Source: Rapana venosa
Taxonomy: Eukaryota > Mollusca > Gastropoda > Neogastropoda > Muricidae
NCBI GenBank assembly: GCA_028751875.1
Contig: CM054141.1
Span: 68,467,373-68,531,372, forward strand
Reading direction: 5' to 3'
DNA length: 64,000 bases
Made by a program: the position numbers and the translations under genes. Within the stretch, counting starts at the first letter, position 1, and every line of letters begins with the position of its first letter. Shown one piece after another: positions 11,288 through 23,555 of this stretch. Below the pieces are notes generated by a model. That model searched no databases. It had not been told where the DNA came from and was given only the letters and a program-made list of their open reading frames with translations.

Positions 11288-12800
11288 GCTAAAACAACAG
11301 AACTTGCCAGCCCAAAAAACATTGCACAAAGACAGGAGCCAGCCGCTCCATTAGCTAAACACAGAGAGACTCGGCCGTCTGTGATCTCTTTGCCTGTGTG
11401 TCAGCTCTCAGCCTGGACAGACAATCCCAGGACACGTTGTGCCAGACTCCATGAACTGATCACAGAGCATGAGCGAGTCATGCTTTCGCGTGTCCGCCTT
11501 CTGCTCTTATTGCATGTGACAGTAATTTTTGATGTGGTTTATGTCTGTTTAACTTAAGCACAATGTTAAAAAACAATCTACTAAAACACAAAGATCCCCA
11601 AACAGCAAACAACCCTTTGAATGTGATCAGCATGTCCTGGCTTCAGCCCCTAAGGGATTCCACACACCACCCACTGCATTGCATCTCTCTCAGCACACCT
11701 GGGAAATACAATGTGAGGGAGTAAAGTTCACACTGGATGAGATGTATGTATGTATGGCTGTTTTTCAACTTCCCTGCCACAGAGGCAGCCACACTCCCAC
11801 TTCAGACCATGTTCTTTCTCTGTGGAGAGTACAGGTTGTTATTGTAGAATGGGTCACGGATGAAGGATGTGAAGATGTGATATTTTAAAGTATAACCGCA
11901 TTTAGATGAGGTTTGTCACTTTTGTCTGCACATATCAATAACTGGCAAAGTGTTTTTTTGACTGTGGGTGAAATATTTCTGAAATTATATTGATCTTTTT
12001 GAATAAACTAAATGAAAGAATCTTCACATTTGATAGAGAACATGTTTTACACAGAAAAAAGAAAACAATGTGAAAGAAAAGTATCAGCACTATGAAAGAA
12101 GGAAAGAAATACAGAAAATGACAAAAAAGCAAGAAGCAAAGAACAAGAAAAGGAATAGCGTAAAGCAAAACAATAGGGATCGAGTGAAGAGGACAAATCA
12201 GGAAGAAAGTGCACACAAGTTTAAAAAGCAGGACGCAAAAACCTTTTTGTACTCTTAGACCAATTGAAAAAGGGTGAAGGTAAGAAATAAACTGTTAAAA
12301 GAAATCACAAATAAAAATTGTTCTTGCAGAAAAAAATCACATGTGTAAAGGGAAACTGTAGGGAAAAAGACAGAAAAATCCCAAAAAGATTTGCAAATTT
12401 ATGGAAGAAAGGAAAAAAGAAGGAAGAAAAGAAGGAAATAAATAAAATGAAAGAGATAAAATAAATGAAGGACAAAAAACTGCGTCAAAACTTCACCAAA
12501 GAAACTTGCTATTCACAGAAAAAAATCGCGATGTATTAAAAACCCTCTATAAGAAAAACAGTATAAAAGCACTCTATAAGAAAACAGATTAGTAAAAAAA
12601 ATAAATAAATAAATAAATAAATAAAAACCAAGAAGAGAGAGGACAAGATAGGAACTTTACAGAAGAAAGAAAAGAAACGAAGATGAACAAAAATAAATGA
12701 GTAAATAAAGCAAAACCTGAACAATCAAAGGACAAAACAAAGACATGTAGGAATACATGTATGACTAAATGAATGAATGAATCAGATAAGAAAGAAAGAA

Positions 12801-12835
<35 letters not shown>

Positions 12836-13399
12836 AAGGCAGAAAGAAACGAACAAAGAAAGAAAGAACCAAACCAAACATTGAAACTAACACAAATTAA
12901 GACTGAAACAGAGATAAGCAATCAATACAAACACAGACATATTTATCAGTATTATGGCACACAGAGAAAACGTCGCAGACAAGCAGACACACCTGGAGAT
13001 GGAATGACAAATAAACAAACAGACAGACAGACAGACAAAAAGACAGAAAAACAAACCAACAAGTAAGCAGATGTGAAAATTGCAACAAAGTAACTATGCA
13101 TAACAGCATTAAAGAAAAGCTGAACAATTTTGATATGGAGCTGACAAGGTCAGAATACCTGTTTTACTGCCAAATTCACAACAGTGACACTGAAATCCAA
13201 CATCGCGTGACAGTCAGTGCAGATTATGACCTGATTAGGCAGCAGCCTTTTTTGCGAGGTAACAGGATTTCATGGTCAGCAATGATCATGTGATGTGATT
13301 TCAAAGAGCCAGTCAGACAGAGCCAGCAGCCAAAAATCTGTGTTTTGTCCGTGACCAGCTTTGTGGTTGAGGAAACACAACACTAGTGAAGCAAAGAAT

Positions 13400-13534
<135 letters not shown>

Positions 13535-13621
13535 GACAAATACACAGAGAGACAGAGACAGAGAGAGAGTTGGACAATATGTAAACAATTAAACAAACAC
13601 AAAATCAAATAAAAAATCGTA

Positions 13622-14095
13622 CATGTGTTTTGTTAGTCCGTCGTTTTCGACGATGACCTCCAAAACAGCAGAGAAGGCAGCTGCTGTTTCGGAAACTGGG
13701 CTGAAATTTGATTATAAAGGAGATGCCTTGCCCACAGTACATCCCCACTCTCTCGGCCAAGTCGGCATAAGCACAGTCAGCATTGGAGATGTTCTCCAAA
13801 GGCCAACCAGCCCCCAGGGCTGCAGCACATAAGGACTGTGCAAGTCAAGCCTCCTAGTCAGAGAGTCATAGTCGATCACTAAAGACTAAGCTGTAAAGTG
13901 GAATTCCATGAGTGGAAAAGCCACTGATCATACAGCCTCTCACTTTGCTGTTGCCCCCAGCGACAATGGTTTAATCAAGAACTGTGACCAAGCCCAGGCG
14001 CTGACAAAAAAGATTGCAAACATCACCCGGTGTTTCCAGGCGGTCACCCATTCAAGTACTAACCGGGACCAATGCTACTTAACTAAACGCACAAA
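13622..14095 (-). mobile_element. 5S rRNA-headed SINE (SINE3-like), about 470 bp
   Basis: The minus strand starts with a 70-base 5S-like segment (14090-14021) and continues about 400 bases to a 3' region with the hairpin cgtcgttttcgacg near 13640, ending just before AT-rich sequence at about 13620. A truncated copy of the 3' part sits at 8425-8535. A 5S head on an unrelated body is the defining plan of SINE3-type elements. Which LINE supplies the tail is unknown. Ends are estimated from where similarity to other array units stops. Confidence 0.75.
14021..14090 (-). pseudogene. 5S rRNA-derived internal promoter segment
   Basis: The minus strand contains gttaagtagcattgg, cccggttagtactt, gaatgggtgaccgcctgg and caccgggtg, in the order and spacing of the 3' half of animal 5S rRNA. 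This covers box A, the intermediate element and box C of the pol III internal promoter. The 5' half of 5S is missing and several substitutions are present (for example gaatggg for ggatggg), so it is not a functional 5S gene. Confidence 0.88.
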
Positions 14096-14131
14096 GTGAC
14101 AAATAAACAGAGTGACAGACAGACAAAAACC

Positions 14132-16199
14132 AGCTAAAAAACAACAGAACTTGCCAGCCAAAGAATAACATTGCACAAAGACAGGACCCAGACGCTCCAT
14201 TAGCTAAATACAGAGAGACTCGGCCGTCTGTGATCTCTTTGCCTGTGTGTCAGCTCTCAGCCTGGACAGACAATCCCAGGACACGGTGTGCCAGACTCCA
14301 TGAACTGATCACAGAGCAAGAGGTAGTCATGCTTTCGCGTGTCCTTCTACTGTTCTTATTGCATGTGACAGTAATTTTTGATGTGGTTTATGTCTGTTTA
14401 ACTTAAGCACAATGTTAAGAAACAACCTACTAAAACACAAAGATCCCCAAACAGCAAACAACCCTTTGAATGTGATCAGCATGTCCTGGCTTCAGCCCCT
14501 AAGGGATTCCACACACCACCCACTGCATTGCATCTCTATCAGCACACCTGGGGATTATCCATGTGAGGGCGTACAGTTCACACTGGTTGAGGTGTATGTA
14601 TGTATGGCTGTTTTCAACTTCCTTGCCACAAAGGCAGCCACACCCAACTTCAGAAGGTATTACTATTTCCCTATGGAGAGTATAGGTTGTTTATGCAAAG
14701 AATTTGTCATGGATGAAGAACATCTCAACGTAATATTTCAAAGTGTACCAGCATTTAGATCAGGCTTGGCACTTTTATTTACGAAATATCAATAATTGAC
14801 AAAGTTTTCCTCACAGTACGCCAAAGATTTCTAACAAAAAACCCTGTTATCGTTTTTGAAAAACAAAACCACAACCTAAATGAAACAAACTAAACATTTA
14901 ATACCAAAACTGTTTCTTATATAAAACGAAAACATTTTAAAAATCAAATTGTAGTGATATGAAAAAGGGAAAGAAATAAAGAAAAGCAAATATGACAAAA
15001 ACCAAGAAGCAAACAACAAAAAAGAAAGAAAGCATTAAAGAAAGAAAGGAAAAAATACGAAGAGAGAGAGAGAGGTGGGTAGCAGAAGAGAAAGACATTT
15101 GTGTAGACTTAGATATGCAAAAATAGAGGAACAAAATGAAATAAACTGTTTAAAAAAAGAAAAAACCCACTATATGAATATGTTCCCTGATGGAAAATGA
15201 AAACATGTATAAAAGCAAATTGTAAGGAAAAAGAAAGGAAAGAGCAACAGAACAAGAAAAAAAACACAGCTGTGGAAGAAACGTGAAAAGAAAGAAAGGA
15301 AGAAGATAATAAACAACAGAAAATGAAAGAATGACACAAACAGTTTTTCAAAACTTCAGAAATAAAACTTGTTTTTCACTTAAAAAGACAGATTGTGTGT
15401 AAAAGCAAAGTATATGGGAAGAGAGAGAGAGAGAGAGGGAGAGAGAGAGAGAGAGGGAGAGAGAGAGAGAATGAACAGAGAAGGAACAAAAAATTAAAGA
15501 AACAAGCTTTACAGAAGAAAAAAAGAAAGAAAGATGAAAAAATCTAGGAAAAAACAGCAGAAATGAACAAATAGATAAAAGACAAACAAATCAATAAAGA
15601 AATGTATAATTTACTAACTAAACAGACAAATCAGATAACAAGAAAAGAAAGAAAGAAAAATTGAGAAAAATGAAAGAAACAAAGGAAGAAGAAAAAGAAG
15701 ACAGACAATAGCAATAATTAGATAGCAACAGAAAAAAGTATTTGATGCAAACACATAAAGATTTAACCACCTGGCGACAGATAGATGAACGAACAAAAAA
15801 ACAGACAAACAGAAAAACCAAGAAACAGAAAGACAGACCCTAAAATAGCAAAATCAAGAGACTATACATAATGGCATTAGAGAAAAACAATAAACAATAG
15901 TGGCACAGGGGGCTGACATGGTCACAAAACCCGTTTTTACCACTTGTTTCACAAACGTGAAGCTGAAATCGAACATCGCGTGACAGTCAGTGCAGATTAT
16001 GACCTGATTAGGCAGCGGGCCTTTTTTTGAGAGGTAACAGGATTTCACGGTCAGTAATGATCATGTAATGTGATTTCAAAGAGCCAGCCGGACAGAACCA
16101 GCAGCCAAAAATCAGTGTTTTGGCCGTGACCAGTGTTTATGCTTGAGGAAACACAAACACCAGTGAAGCAAGGATTCAAGAGAAAGAGAGGAGAGAGAG

Positions 16200-16285
<86 letters not shown>

Positions 16286-16468
16286 GACATAGAGACAGAA
16301 ATAAAGAGACAGAGAGGCGGAGACAGACAGAGACAGACAGAGACAGATAGACAGACAGACAGAGAAACCGAAAGACAGGTAGTATGCACACAATCAAACA
16401 CATATTGAGCCAATAAACAAACTGATACACTTACAAATAAACAGAGTGGCAAACAACAACAAAAAGAA
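14132..16468 (+). repeat. Array unit 5 (H + Y + T)
   Basis: Head followed by the Y body, with no large insertion. It carries (GA)n tracts at 15421-15472 and 16185-16260 and a GACA/GA field to about 16370. It is the best empty-site reference for the LINE in unit 3 and the SINE in unit 6. A 127-codon frame (14412-14795) spans the head and the start of Y, longer than in units 1 and 4 because of indels. Confidence 0.85.
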
Positions 16469-17163
16469 GCTAAAACAACAGAACTTGCCAGCCCAAAAAA
16501 CATTGCACAAGGACAGGAGCCAGCCGCTCCATTAGCTAAATACAGAGAGACTCGGCCGTCTGTGATCTCTTTGCCTGTGTGTCAGCTCTCAGCCTGGACA
16601 GACAATCCCAGGACACGGTGTGCCAGACTCCATGAACTGATCACAGAGCAAGAGCTAGTCATGCTTCCGCGTGTCCTTCTTCTGTTCTTATTGCATGTGA
16701 CAGTAATTTTTGACGTGGTTTATGTCTGTTTAACTTAAGCACAATGTTAAAAAGGAATCTACTAAAACACAAAGATCCCCAAACAGCAAACAACCCTTTG
16801 AATGTGATCAGCATGTCCTGGCTTCAGCCCCTAAGGGATTCCACACACCACCCACTGCATTGCATCTCTCTCAGCACACCTGGGAAATATCAATGTGAGG
16901 GCGTACAGTTCACACTGGTTGAGGTGTATGCATGTATGGCTGTTTTTCAACTTTCTTGCCACAAAGGCAGCCACACTCCACCTTCATGGGTTGTAATATT
17001 TCTTTATGGACAGTATAGATTGTAGGTGGATCGGTGGTCTAGAGGTAACGCGCCTGTCTAGAAAGCGAAAAGTCCGGGTCTGAAGTGTGCGGCGGTTCGT
17101 ACCCCGTTTGGACCGGAAACTTTTCCCCCATCCATTAGACCATGAGTGGTGGTCTGGGCGCTA

Positions 17164-17194
<31 letters not shown>

Positions 17195-18266
17195 CGTGTG
17201 TTACACGTAATTATTTAGCGCACGTAAAAGAACCCACGGCAACAAGAGAGTTGTCCCTGGCAAAATTCTTAGAAAAAAGCCACTCTGATAGGGGAACAAA
17301 TACAGTTGCAGACAGGAAAAAAAAAAAAAAATGGGTGGCGCTGCTCTTGTGGCGACGCGCTCTCCCCGGGGAGAGCAGCCCAAATTTCACGGAGAGAAAT
17401 CTGCCGTGACTTAAAGTGGTATGATATGATATGATATGTGTGTGCAAAGATTCTGTCGTGGATAAAGAACATCTAAACGTAATCATTATTGCCAAGTGAA
17501 ACAACATTGATATCACATTTGCTACTTTTATTTACGAAATATTAATAATTGACAAAGTTTTCTTCAAAAAACGCCAAAGATTTCTGAAAAAAACCTCGGT
17601 TTTTTCTATTTTGAAAAAAACAAACAAAATAATCTTAACATTTAATATCAGAACTGTTTCTTAGAGAAAAGGAAAGCTTTATCTTTTTGTTTTTAAAGAA
17701 AAAAAAGCAAATTGTAGTCAAATAAAACAAAGGAAAAAGGAAATTAATCAAGAAAAGAAACTAAGTTATGACAAAAATCAGGAAGCAAAGAACGAAAAAT
17801 AGCATGAACGAAACAAAGGGAAGAGAGAGAGAGAGAGAGGGAGGGAGGAAGAGGGAGGTAGAGAGAGAGAGGGGGGTGGAGAGAGGGAGGGAGAGTGAGA
17901 GTACGGAAGAAAGAATTATAACAAAAAGCAGAGAGAGAGATAGACATTTTACTTAGAATTAGACACGCAAAAGACGGATGAACAAAATGGAATAAACTGT
18001 TAAAAAATAAAAAAAATGTTCCCTGATCAAAAATGATAACATGTATAAAAGCAAACTGTACAGAAAAGAAAGAAAAGAGCAACAACAAAAAGAAAGACAG
18101 CACAACTATCGAAGAAATGATAAATGAAAGATAGGAAGAAACTGAACAACAACAAAATGAAAGAATGACCCAAAAAATACAAACAAATTTAAAACTTCAA
18201 TAAATAAATCTTCTGTACATAAAAAAGATAGAGGTTGTGTAAAAGCAAAGTATACAGAAAAAAGGG

Positions 18267-18331
<65 letters not shown>

Positions 18332-19111
18332 AACAGAGAAAGAAAGAAAGGGACAAAGGAAAGAAAGGAACTTTTAAGAAGAAAAAAAATAATAATAACT
18401 CAATGAATGAACAAAAGAAATGAACAAGTAAAATAAATAAATAAAAGAGAAACACATGCAAGGAGAAACATACAAATGAATAAATGGATAAACTAGGTAA
18501 AAAGAAACAAAAGGACAAAAAGAAGAAAAAGACAGACACTGGCAACAATTATACAGCAGCAGAGAAAGGTAATCAATGCAAACACAAAAAGAACTACCAC
18601 ATGACATAAGAAAAAAAAAAAAAAACACCAGCACTTTACAAACAGTCACACCTCCAAATGAACCTACAAACAGAGACAGACATACATAGAAAGAGACAGA
18701 AACAAATTAACAAACACCCAGACATAAAAACAAAACAAAAAAACCCACATGTAGACAGACGTTAAAATCACAAAACAGAAGAAACTATACATAATAGCAT
18801 TAAAGAAAGAAAAAGAAAGAACGATATTGGAACATGAAGCTGTCATGGTCAGAAAACCTGATTTTATAGCCAGCTTCACATCAGTGACACTGAAATCGAA
18901 CATCGCGTGACAGTCAACGCAGATTATGACCTGATTAGGCAGCGGGCCTTTTTTGTGAGGTAACAGGATTTCACGGTCAGTAATGATCATGTGATGTGAT
19001 TTCAAAGAGCCAGTCAGACAGAGCCAGCAGCCAAAAATCTGTGTTTAGTCCGTGACCAGCTGTTGTGGTTGAGGAAACACAACACTAGTGAAGCAGAGAA
19101 TAAAGAGAGAA

Positions 19112-19172
<61 letters not shown>

Positions 19173-19195
19173 GGGAGAGAGAGGGGAGTGGAGAG
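16469..19195 (+). repeat. Array unit 6 (H + Y variant with SINE + T)
   Basis: Head at 16469, then a diverged Y body split by a SINE at 17025-17438. The body contains a (GGGA/GA) patch at 17821-17905 and (GA)n at 18270-18330. T begins at about 18800 and ends in (GA)n at about 19105-19185. The body is more diverged from the other Y bodies than those are from each other, suggesting an older unit. Confidence 0.82.
17025..17438 (+). mobile_element. tRNA-type SINE, family A, copy 1
   Basis: Starts ggtggatcggtggtctagag with an A-box-like tctagaggtaacgc and a decayed B box (cggttcgtacccc). The shared body includes cggatgagacgataaaccga and cacgtaaaagaacccacgg, an A-rich stretch, and ggtggcgctgctcttgtggc. 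It ends in (ATATG)n. The flanks tatagattgta and tgtgcaaag are adjacent in units 3 and 5 (ttgtttatgcaaag), giving an empty site. A close second copy is at 56343-56740 and a diverged inverted copy at 50322-50598. Confidence 0.9.
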
Positions 19196-19319
19196 ATTGA
19201 TTGATTGGTTGATTATTGATTGAGTGATCAATTGATATGTAATCTTTATTCCCAAGGGTCACAGATAAGTATTGACAAACTTGTTTTCATCCTGCCTTTG
19301 CCCTAAGAAGGGACTATCA

Positions 19320-19320
<1 letters not shown>
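19196..19320 (-). mobile_element. LINE-type 3' tail abutting (GA)n
   Basis: The minus strand reads caatacttatctgtgaccct, tgggaataaagatta, then TTGATCAAT-type tandem sequence and (TC)n. The same caatacttatctgtgacc...tgggaat.aagat tail occurs on the plus strand at 26560-26695, so this is a repeated element end. No coding remains. Confidence 0.6.
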
Positions 19321-19377
<57 letters not shown>

Positions 19378-19400
19378 CACACACACACACAAACACATGC
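19321..19400. repeat. (CA)n microsatellite
   Basis: Nearly pure ACAC for about 55 bases, then ACAC with ATGC and AAAC interruptions. Confidence 0.95.
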
Positions 19401-19504
19401 ACACAGCAAGACAGCCTCCCAGGTAGTGAAACAAGCATACACAGAGACACACATAGGCTGACTGACAGACAAACAGACAAACGTCGAGAACAAGCCAAAA
19501 GCAG

Positions 19505-19632
19505 TCAGCGGACACAGCAGCCAGCAGACCCATTGTATTAATCCGAAAAGACCTCGGACATCTTTGACCTCTTTACATGTGTATCAGATCTTGGTCTGGA
19601 AAAGAGATTCCTAGGACACATTGTTCCAGACC
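19505..19632 (+). repeat. Array unit 7: diverged head fragment
   Basis: agacctcggacatctttgac and ttcctaggacacattgttcc align without large gaps to gagactcggccgtctgtgat and atcccaggacacgttgtgcc of the standard head, at clearly lower identity than the heads share with each other. It marks the old right edge of the array. Confidence 0.75.
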
Positions 19633-19795
19633 ACACACACACATACGTACGCACAGACACAAATACACACACAAACACATGCGCGCATACGCACGCACGC
19701 ACACACGCACGCACGCGCGAACACACACACATACACACACACATACACACGCACACGCACACGCACACACACACGCGCGCGCGCACACACACCAT
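19633..19795. repeat. (CA)n/(CG-CA)n microsatellite
   Basis: Alternating CACA with CGCACG blocks, replacing the remainder of the diverged head unit. Confidence 0.95.
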
Positions 19796-20043
19796 CACCA
19801 CCTTAATCCCCATCACCATCACAACATCCCCTCAACAAAGAAAGGAACACAAGCAAGGTTGAACTGTGTCGACAGCAAGCTCTCTATGCTTATATAAGAT
19901 AAACCTGGATACAGGAAAGCAAGTCACCTCCAAATGAATAACATGATCGTAAAAGCCAAGCCATGCTATCAGCTTTAGTAGGCAGGGGAAAAACAACACC
20001 GTAAGTGGCAAGGCAAGGCAAGGCAGGCAGAAAGGATGGACAC

Positions 20044-20672
20044 GTGGGTATATCAGGTGTACACTGCCATAGGCTGGGTGGGAAGATGGGTCTTTTGCTT
20101 TTTATTTTAAAATTTATTCTTTTATTTTGAGGATAATGGAATAAGCATTCATGTGTTTTCTTTTTCATCAAGTCCCCGTGTGTATGCAGTTTTATACATT
20201 TTGTTATCCGTTCCCACCAGCACACAACGACCTACTTTTCCGAAAAAGCGGAACGGGTTTTAACGTGCGCGGAAAGTGTTCTGCGTGCGTTAGCACATGG
20301 GATCTCGTATTATAGTCTCATCCGAAGGACTTTTGGGGAGAGTGCAGTCGGCACTGATGTGAACTCCAGAGGAAAAATCCTCTTGAACGAGAATCGAACC
20401 CGGGTCAGCAGATTACGAATGCATCACTGTAACCACCAGGCTATCCCGTGTATCAGGTGTCATAGGCTGGGTGGGAAGATGGGTATATCGGGTGTAGGCT
20501 CTCATAGGCTGGGTGGGAAGATGGGTATATCGGGTGTAGGCTGTCATAGGCTGGGTGGGAAGATGGGTATATCGGGTGTAGGCTCTCATAGGCTGGGTGG
20601 GAAGATGGGTATATCGGGTGTAGGCTGTCATAGGCTGGGTGGGAAGATGGGTATATCGGGTGTCAGCTGTCA
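20044..20672 (+). repeat. 42-bp minisatellite, split by a SINE
   Basis: Five near-perfect 42-base units (cataggctgggtgggaagat, gggtatatcgggtgtaggct and variants) run from 20450 to about 20672. A single diverged unit lies at 20044-20091, directly left of the SINE at 20092-20449. Because 42 is divisible by three, one frame stays open (HRLGGKMGISGVG repeated), but it begins inside the SINE and has no start or context of its own. The third and fifth units carry ctct versus ctgt variants in alternation, suggesting expansion as dimers. Confidence 0.92.
20092..20449 (-). mobile_element. tRNA-type SINE, family B, near full length
   Basis: The minus strand starts acgggatagcctggtggtta (A box), followed by cgggttcgattctcgttcaa (B box) about 45 bases later. 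It continues through cacatcagtgccgactgcac, gtccttcggatgagactata and a tail cttattccattatcctcaaa, ending in a TAAAATAAA-type A/T-rich tract. It sits inside the 42-bp minisatellite, with minisatellite sequence on both sides. Confidence 0.9.
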
Positions 20673-21189
20673 AGGAAACAAGTCTGATGTTAGTTCTGAA
20701 ATTCATCTTTCTCCGTTTAAACTACGGCATTGTGTAAGTGTCGTAGTCACAGGGTGTGTTGTGTGTGCATGAGATTTGTTTTTAGCCTGATAACGATAAT
20801 AACGATGACAATAAAATAATAGTAATAGAGATGATTGTGATGTTTACAAATAATAGTAAAAACAGACATAAAGCTCTTTAAATCTGTCTCACACACATAC
20901 GCGCACACGCACGCACGCACACATACACACACACGCACGCACGCACACACGCACGCGCGAACACACACACGCAATAATTATATTCTGACTTATTTTATTA
21001 TCAACTATTTTTATTTAATAATTCTATGTTTCTTTTTGTATGTAAAGATCAACGACTATGTCATGTTTAGTTCTAATTTTCCTTGTACCTTCCATTCAGC
21101 TCTAAAAACAAACCCACATAGATTACATTTGCGTGTCCTTTCCTTCTACGTTTCCTCCTGTCTAATACAGATCTCGAGTGGATAGGTAT
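20673..21189. other. Mostly unassigned, with a (CA/CG)n tract
   Basis: AT-rich DNA with a CACA/CGCA tract at 20885-20975. No coding or element signal was seen in the rest. Confidence 0.6.
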
Positions 21190-21225
21190 TCACACACACA
21201 CAAACACACAAACACACAAACACAC

Positions 21226-21278
<53 letters not shown>

Positions 21279-21293
21279 CACACACATCATGGG
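21190..21293. repeat. (CA)n microsatellite with AAAC variants
   Basis: Starts with four CACAAA-type variants and then about 70 bases of near-pure ACAC. Confidence 0.95.
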
Positions 21294-21865
21294 TCTGTTA
21301 CGGAAGCACACAGGGAAAAGAGCTCAATGAGTTTTATATATTTCAAAACCAGCATACACACAGAGGAGACGAGCGGGAACAGACAGAGTAGCTGGGGAGA
21401 AACAGAAGAAAGGAATCAACTTATCTTGGTTATCATAATAATCCAATTTTAGGCTACACAGACCATTTCAAATTACGCGAGCTTTCTTCTTTTTGTCAAA
21501 CAGTGATAAGATGCAAAACAAGATGTCTGAAACAAGAATATCAACCAAGAAAGAAAGCCCCGCTTATACCTCGAGGTGTTATCAAGTAAAACAAGAGAAA
21601 AAGCTTCAGGAATTGTAAGTTTGACGTTGTGGAATATTAATCGTGTCCTTTACTTCCCTGTGGGGATGCCGTGGGCACTTTCAGCATCAACAGCATCCAT
21701 ACCCACCTTCTGGAAATTATACGCTAGAAATGTCCTCTTTTGTACTTCTTTCTTTGTTTCTATTGTTTTTTCTTACCCTTGTGCGACATGTCTCGTGTTT
21801 AATTGCTGCATTACCAGTCCATTCGCTTGCCCTTTTTCAAGCAGCTTTTGCTTTCCCGAAAAGTA
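21294..21865. other. Unassigned sequence
   Basis: No recognised element. Overlapping frames of 60-96 codons run into the following SINE and have no family motif. Confidence 0.45.
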
Positions 21866-22040
21866 GGGGCACAAAACCGGTGATCTTGCGCACACGTTAA
21901 ATCCTGTTCCGTTTTTCGAAAGAGTAGGCCATTGTGTGCCGGTGGAAACAGATGACAAAATTTACAAAACCGCAAACACACGGGGACTAGATGTAAAAAA
22001 AAAAAGCACCTGAGTGCTTATTCCATTATCCTCGAAAAAA
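21866..22040 (+). mobile_element. SINE family B, 5'-truncated
   Basis: Colinear with the 3' half of the copy at 38589-38905: cttgcgcacacgttaaatcc, ggccattgtgtgccggtgga, cggggactagatg and ttattccattatcctcgaaa. The tRNA-like head is missing. Confidence 0.88.
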
Positions 22041-22057
22041 CAAAACAACAAAAAACC

Positions 22058-22116
22058 ATGTCATCTGAGCGGTTTGATTTGTTGCTTTACAAGATTCAGC
22101 GCTATATAAATTCCAT
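22058..22116 (+). mobile_element. CR1/L2-like LINE 3' terminus
   Basis: gatttgttgctttacaagat then tcagcgctatataaattcca is the terminal segment shared with the LINE copies at 24270-24335, 26821, 47983 and 49700-49755. Only the last 59 bases are present. The following (ATT)n continues its tail. Confidence 0.8.
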
Positions 22117-22228
<112 letters not shown>

Positions 22229-22289
22229 GTACGCCACATCTGACGACAACTGGCTAACCTCGGTACTCCAACCCAGGAACGTGCAAAAT

Positions 22290-22715
<426 letters not shown>

Positions 22716-23248
22716 AAAACAAAAACAAAAAATCAGCTTTTACGACGTATTTTATGAAGACTGGAGAAATATGACAAAAGAGGTGGAAATGCGAAGGACA
22801 AAACATCATGGCCACAAAGCTAACAGCACAAGCTAAACCTCGGCGATGGTGAACTTTCTGTAGAAAACAGCTTATCCGCTACTAACGACCAGCTCAACTG
22901 TTCTGCAAGGGATTTAAAGGGGTTAAAGACAAGATGCGAATGTACCTGAGCGTCGGACAGAATTAAGAAGTCAGTAAAGATTTTCAAACTCTGCTGGAAA
23001 AAGCTGAATCTTTTGAGATGTGTTCTTCGAGATAAGTCATTCTAAGAGATTATGAAAAATGGAGAGAATGTATAAAGAACTAGAGAGAAAAAAACTGGCT
23101 TTGGAAAATACCGATTCTGTGGAAGAAAAAAATCATTATATAAATACCATCATGATTTTTTTAATAGAATCACTCGAGGTTATTATTTTTTATAGGTTCA
23201 GGTGGTCGAGGTATTATTTCTAATGAAATGGTTATAACACCTGCCTGA
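22716..23248. other. Unassigned sequence
   Basis: About 530 bases of AT-rich, moderately complex DNA with no recognisable feature. Confidence 0.45.
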
Positions 23249-23555
23249 AATATTATAATAAAGGTTAAAGGTGTCCCATAACCTATGGGGTCGTAGGGGA
23301 GTAAGGCATCAGAGACCTCACTTTTTAGGGGCCAGCGTATTGAGGGCGGTGCCCATCTACTCTCCCTCGCTGCTTTACCTTCCCTGACCCTAAAAGAGGG
23401 CAGGTATCCATTTACAGCTGGGTGAACTGGAGGGACTGTACTGAAGCCAAGGCGCGCAAACGGTCACCCATCGAGCCACGGTCGATGCTGCTTAACCTTA
23501 GATGGGGAAAGCGAGTGCTCTGACGACCGAGCTATCCCGTCTGCCCAATATTATA
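23249..23555 (-). mobile_element. SINE family C (tRNA-like + 5S-like head) with 9-bp target duplication
   Basis: The element body is about 23262-23545, flanked by aatattata at 23249-23257 and 23547-23555. The minus strand starts ggcagacgggatagctcggt (A-box-like tagctcggtcgtcagagc). It then has gttaagcagcatcgaccg and tcgatgggtgaccgtttgcg, which resemble 5S rRNA box A and box C. The body (ctgtaaatggatacctgccc, gatgggcaccgccctcaata) ends in gttatgggacacctttaacc. The second copy at 45885-46140 is closer to 5S. Confidence 0.85.

Noticed and set aside
14021..14090. Functional 5S rRNA gene
   Set aside because: Only the 3' half of 5S is present, with substitutions in the internal promoter, fused to a SINE body.
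20359..20772. 137-codon frame with a 14-residue repeat (HRLGGKMGISGVG)
   Set aside because: It starts inside an inverted SINE and reads through the 42-bp minisatellite. The unit length divisible by three keeps it open without selection.
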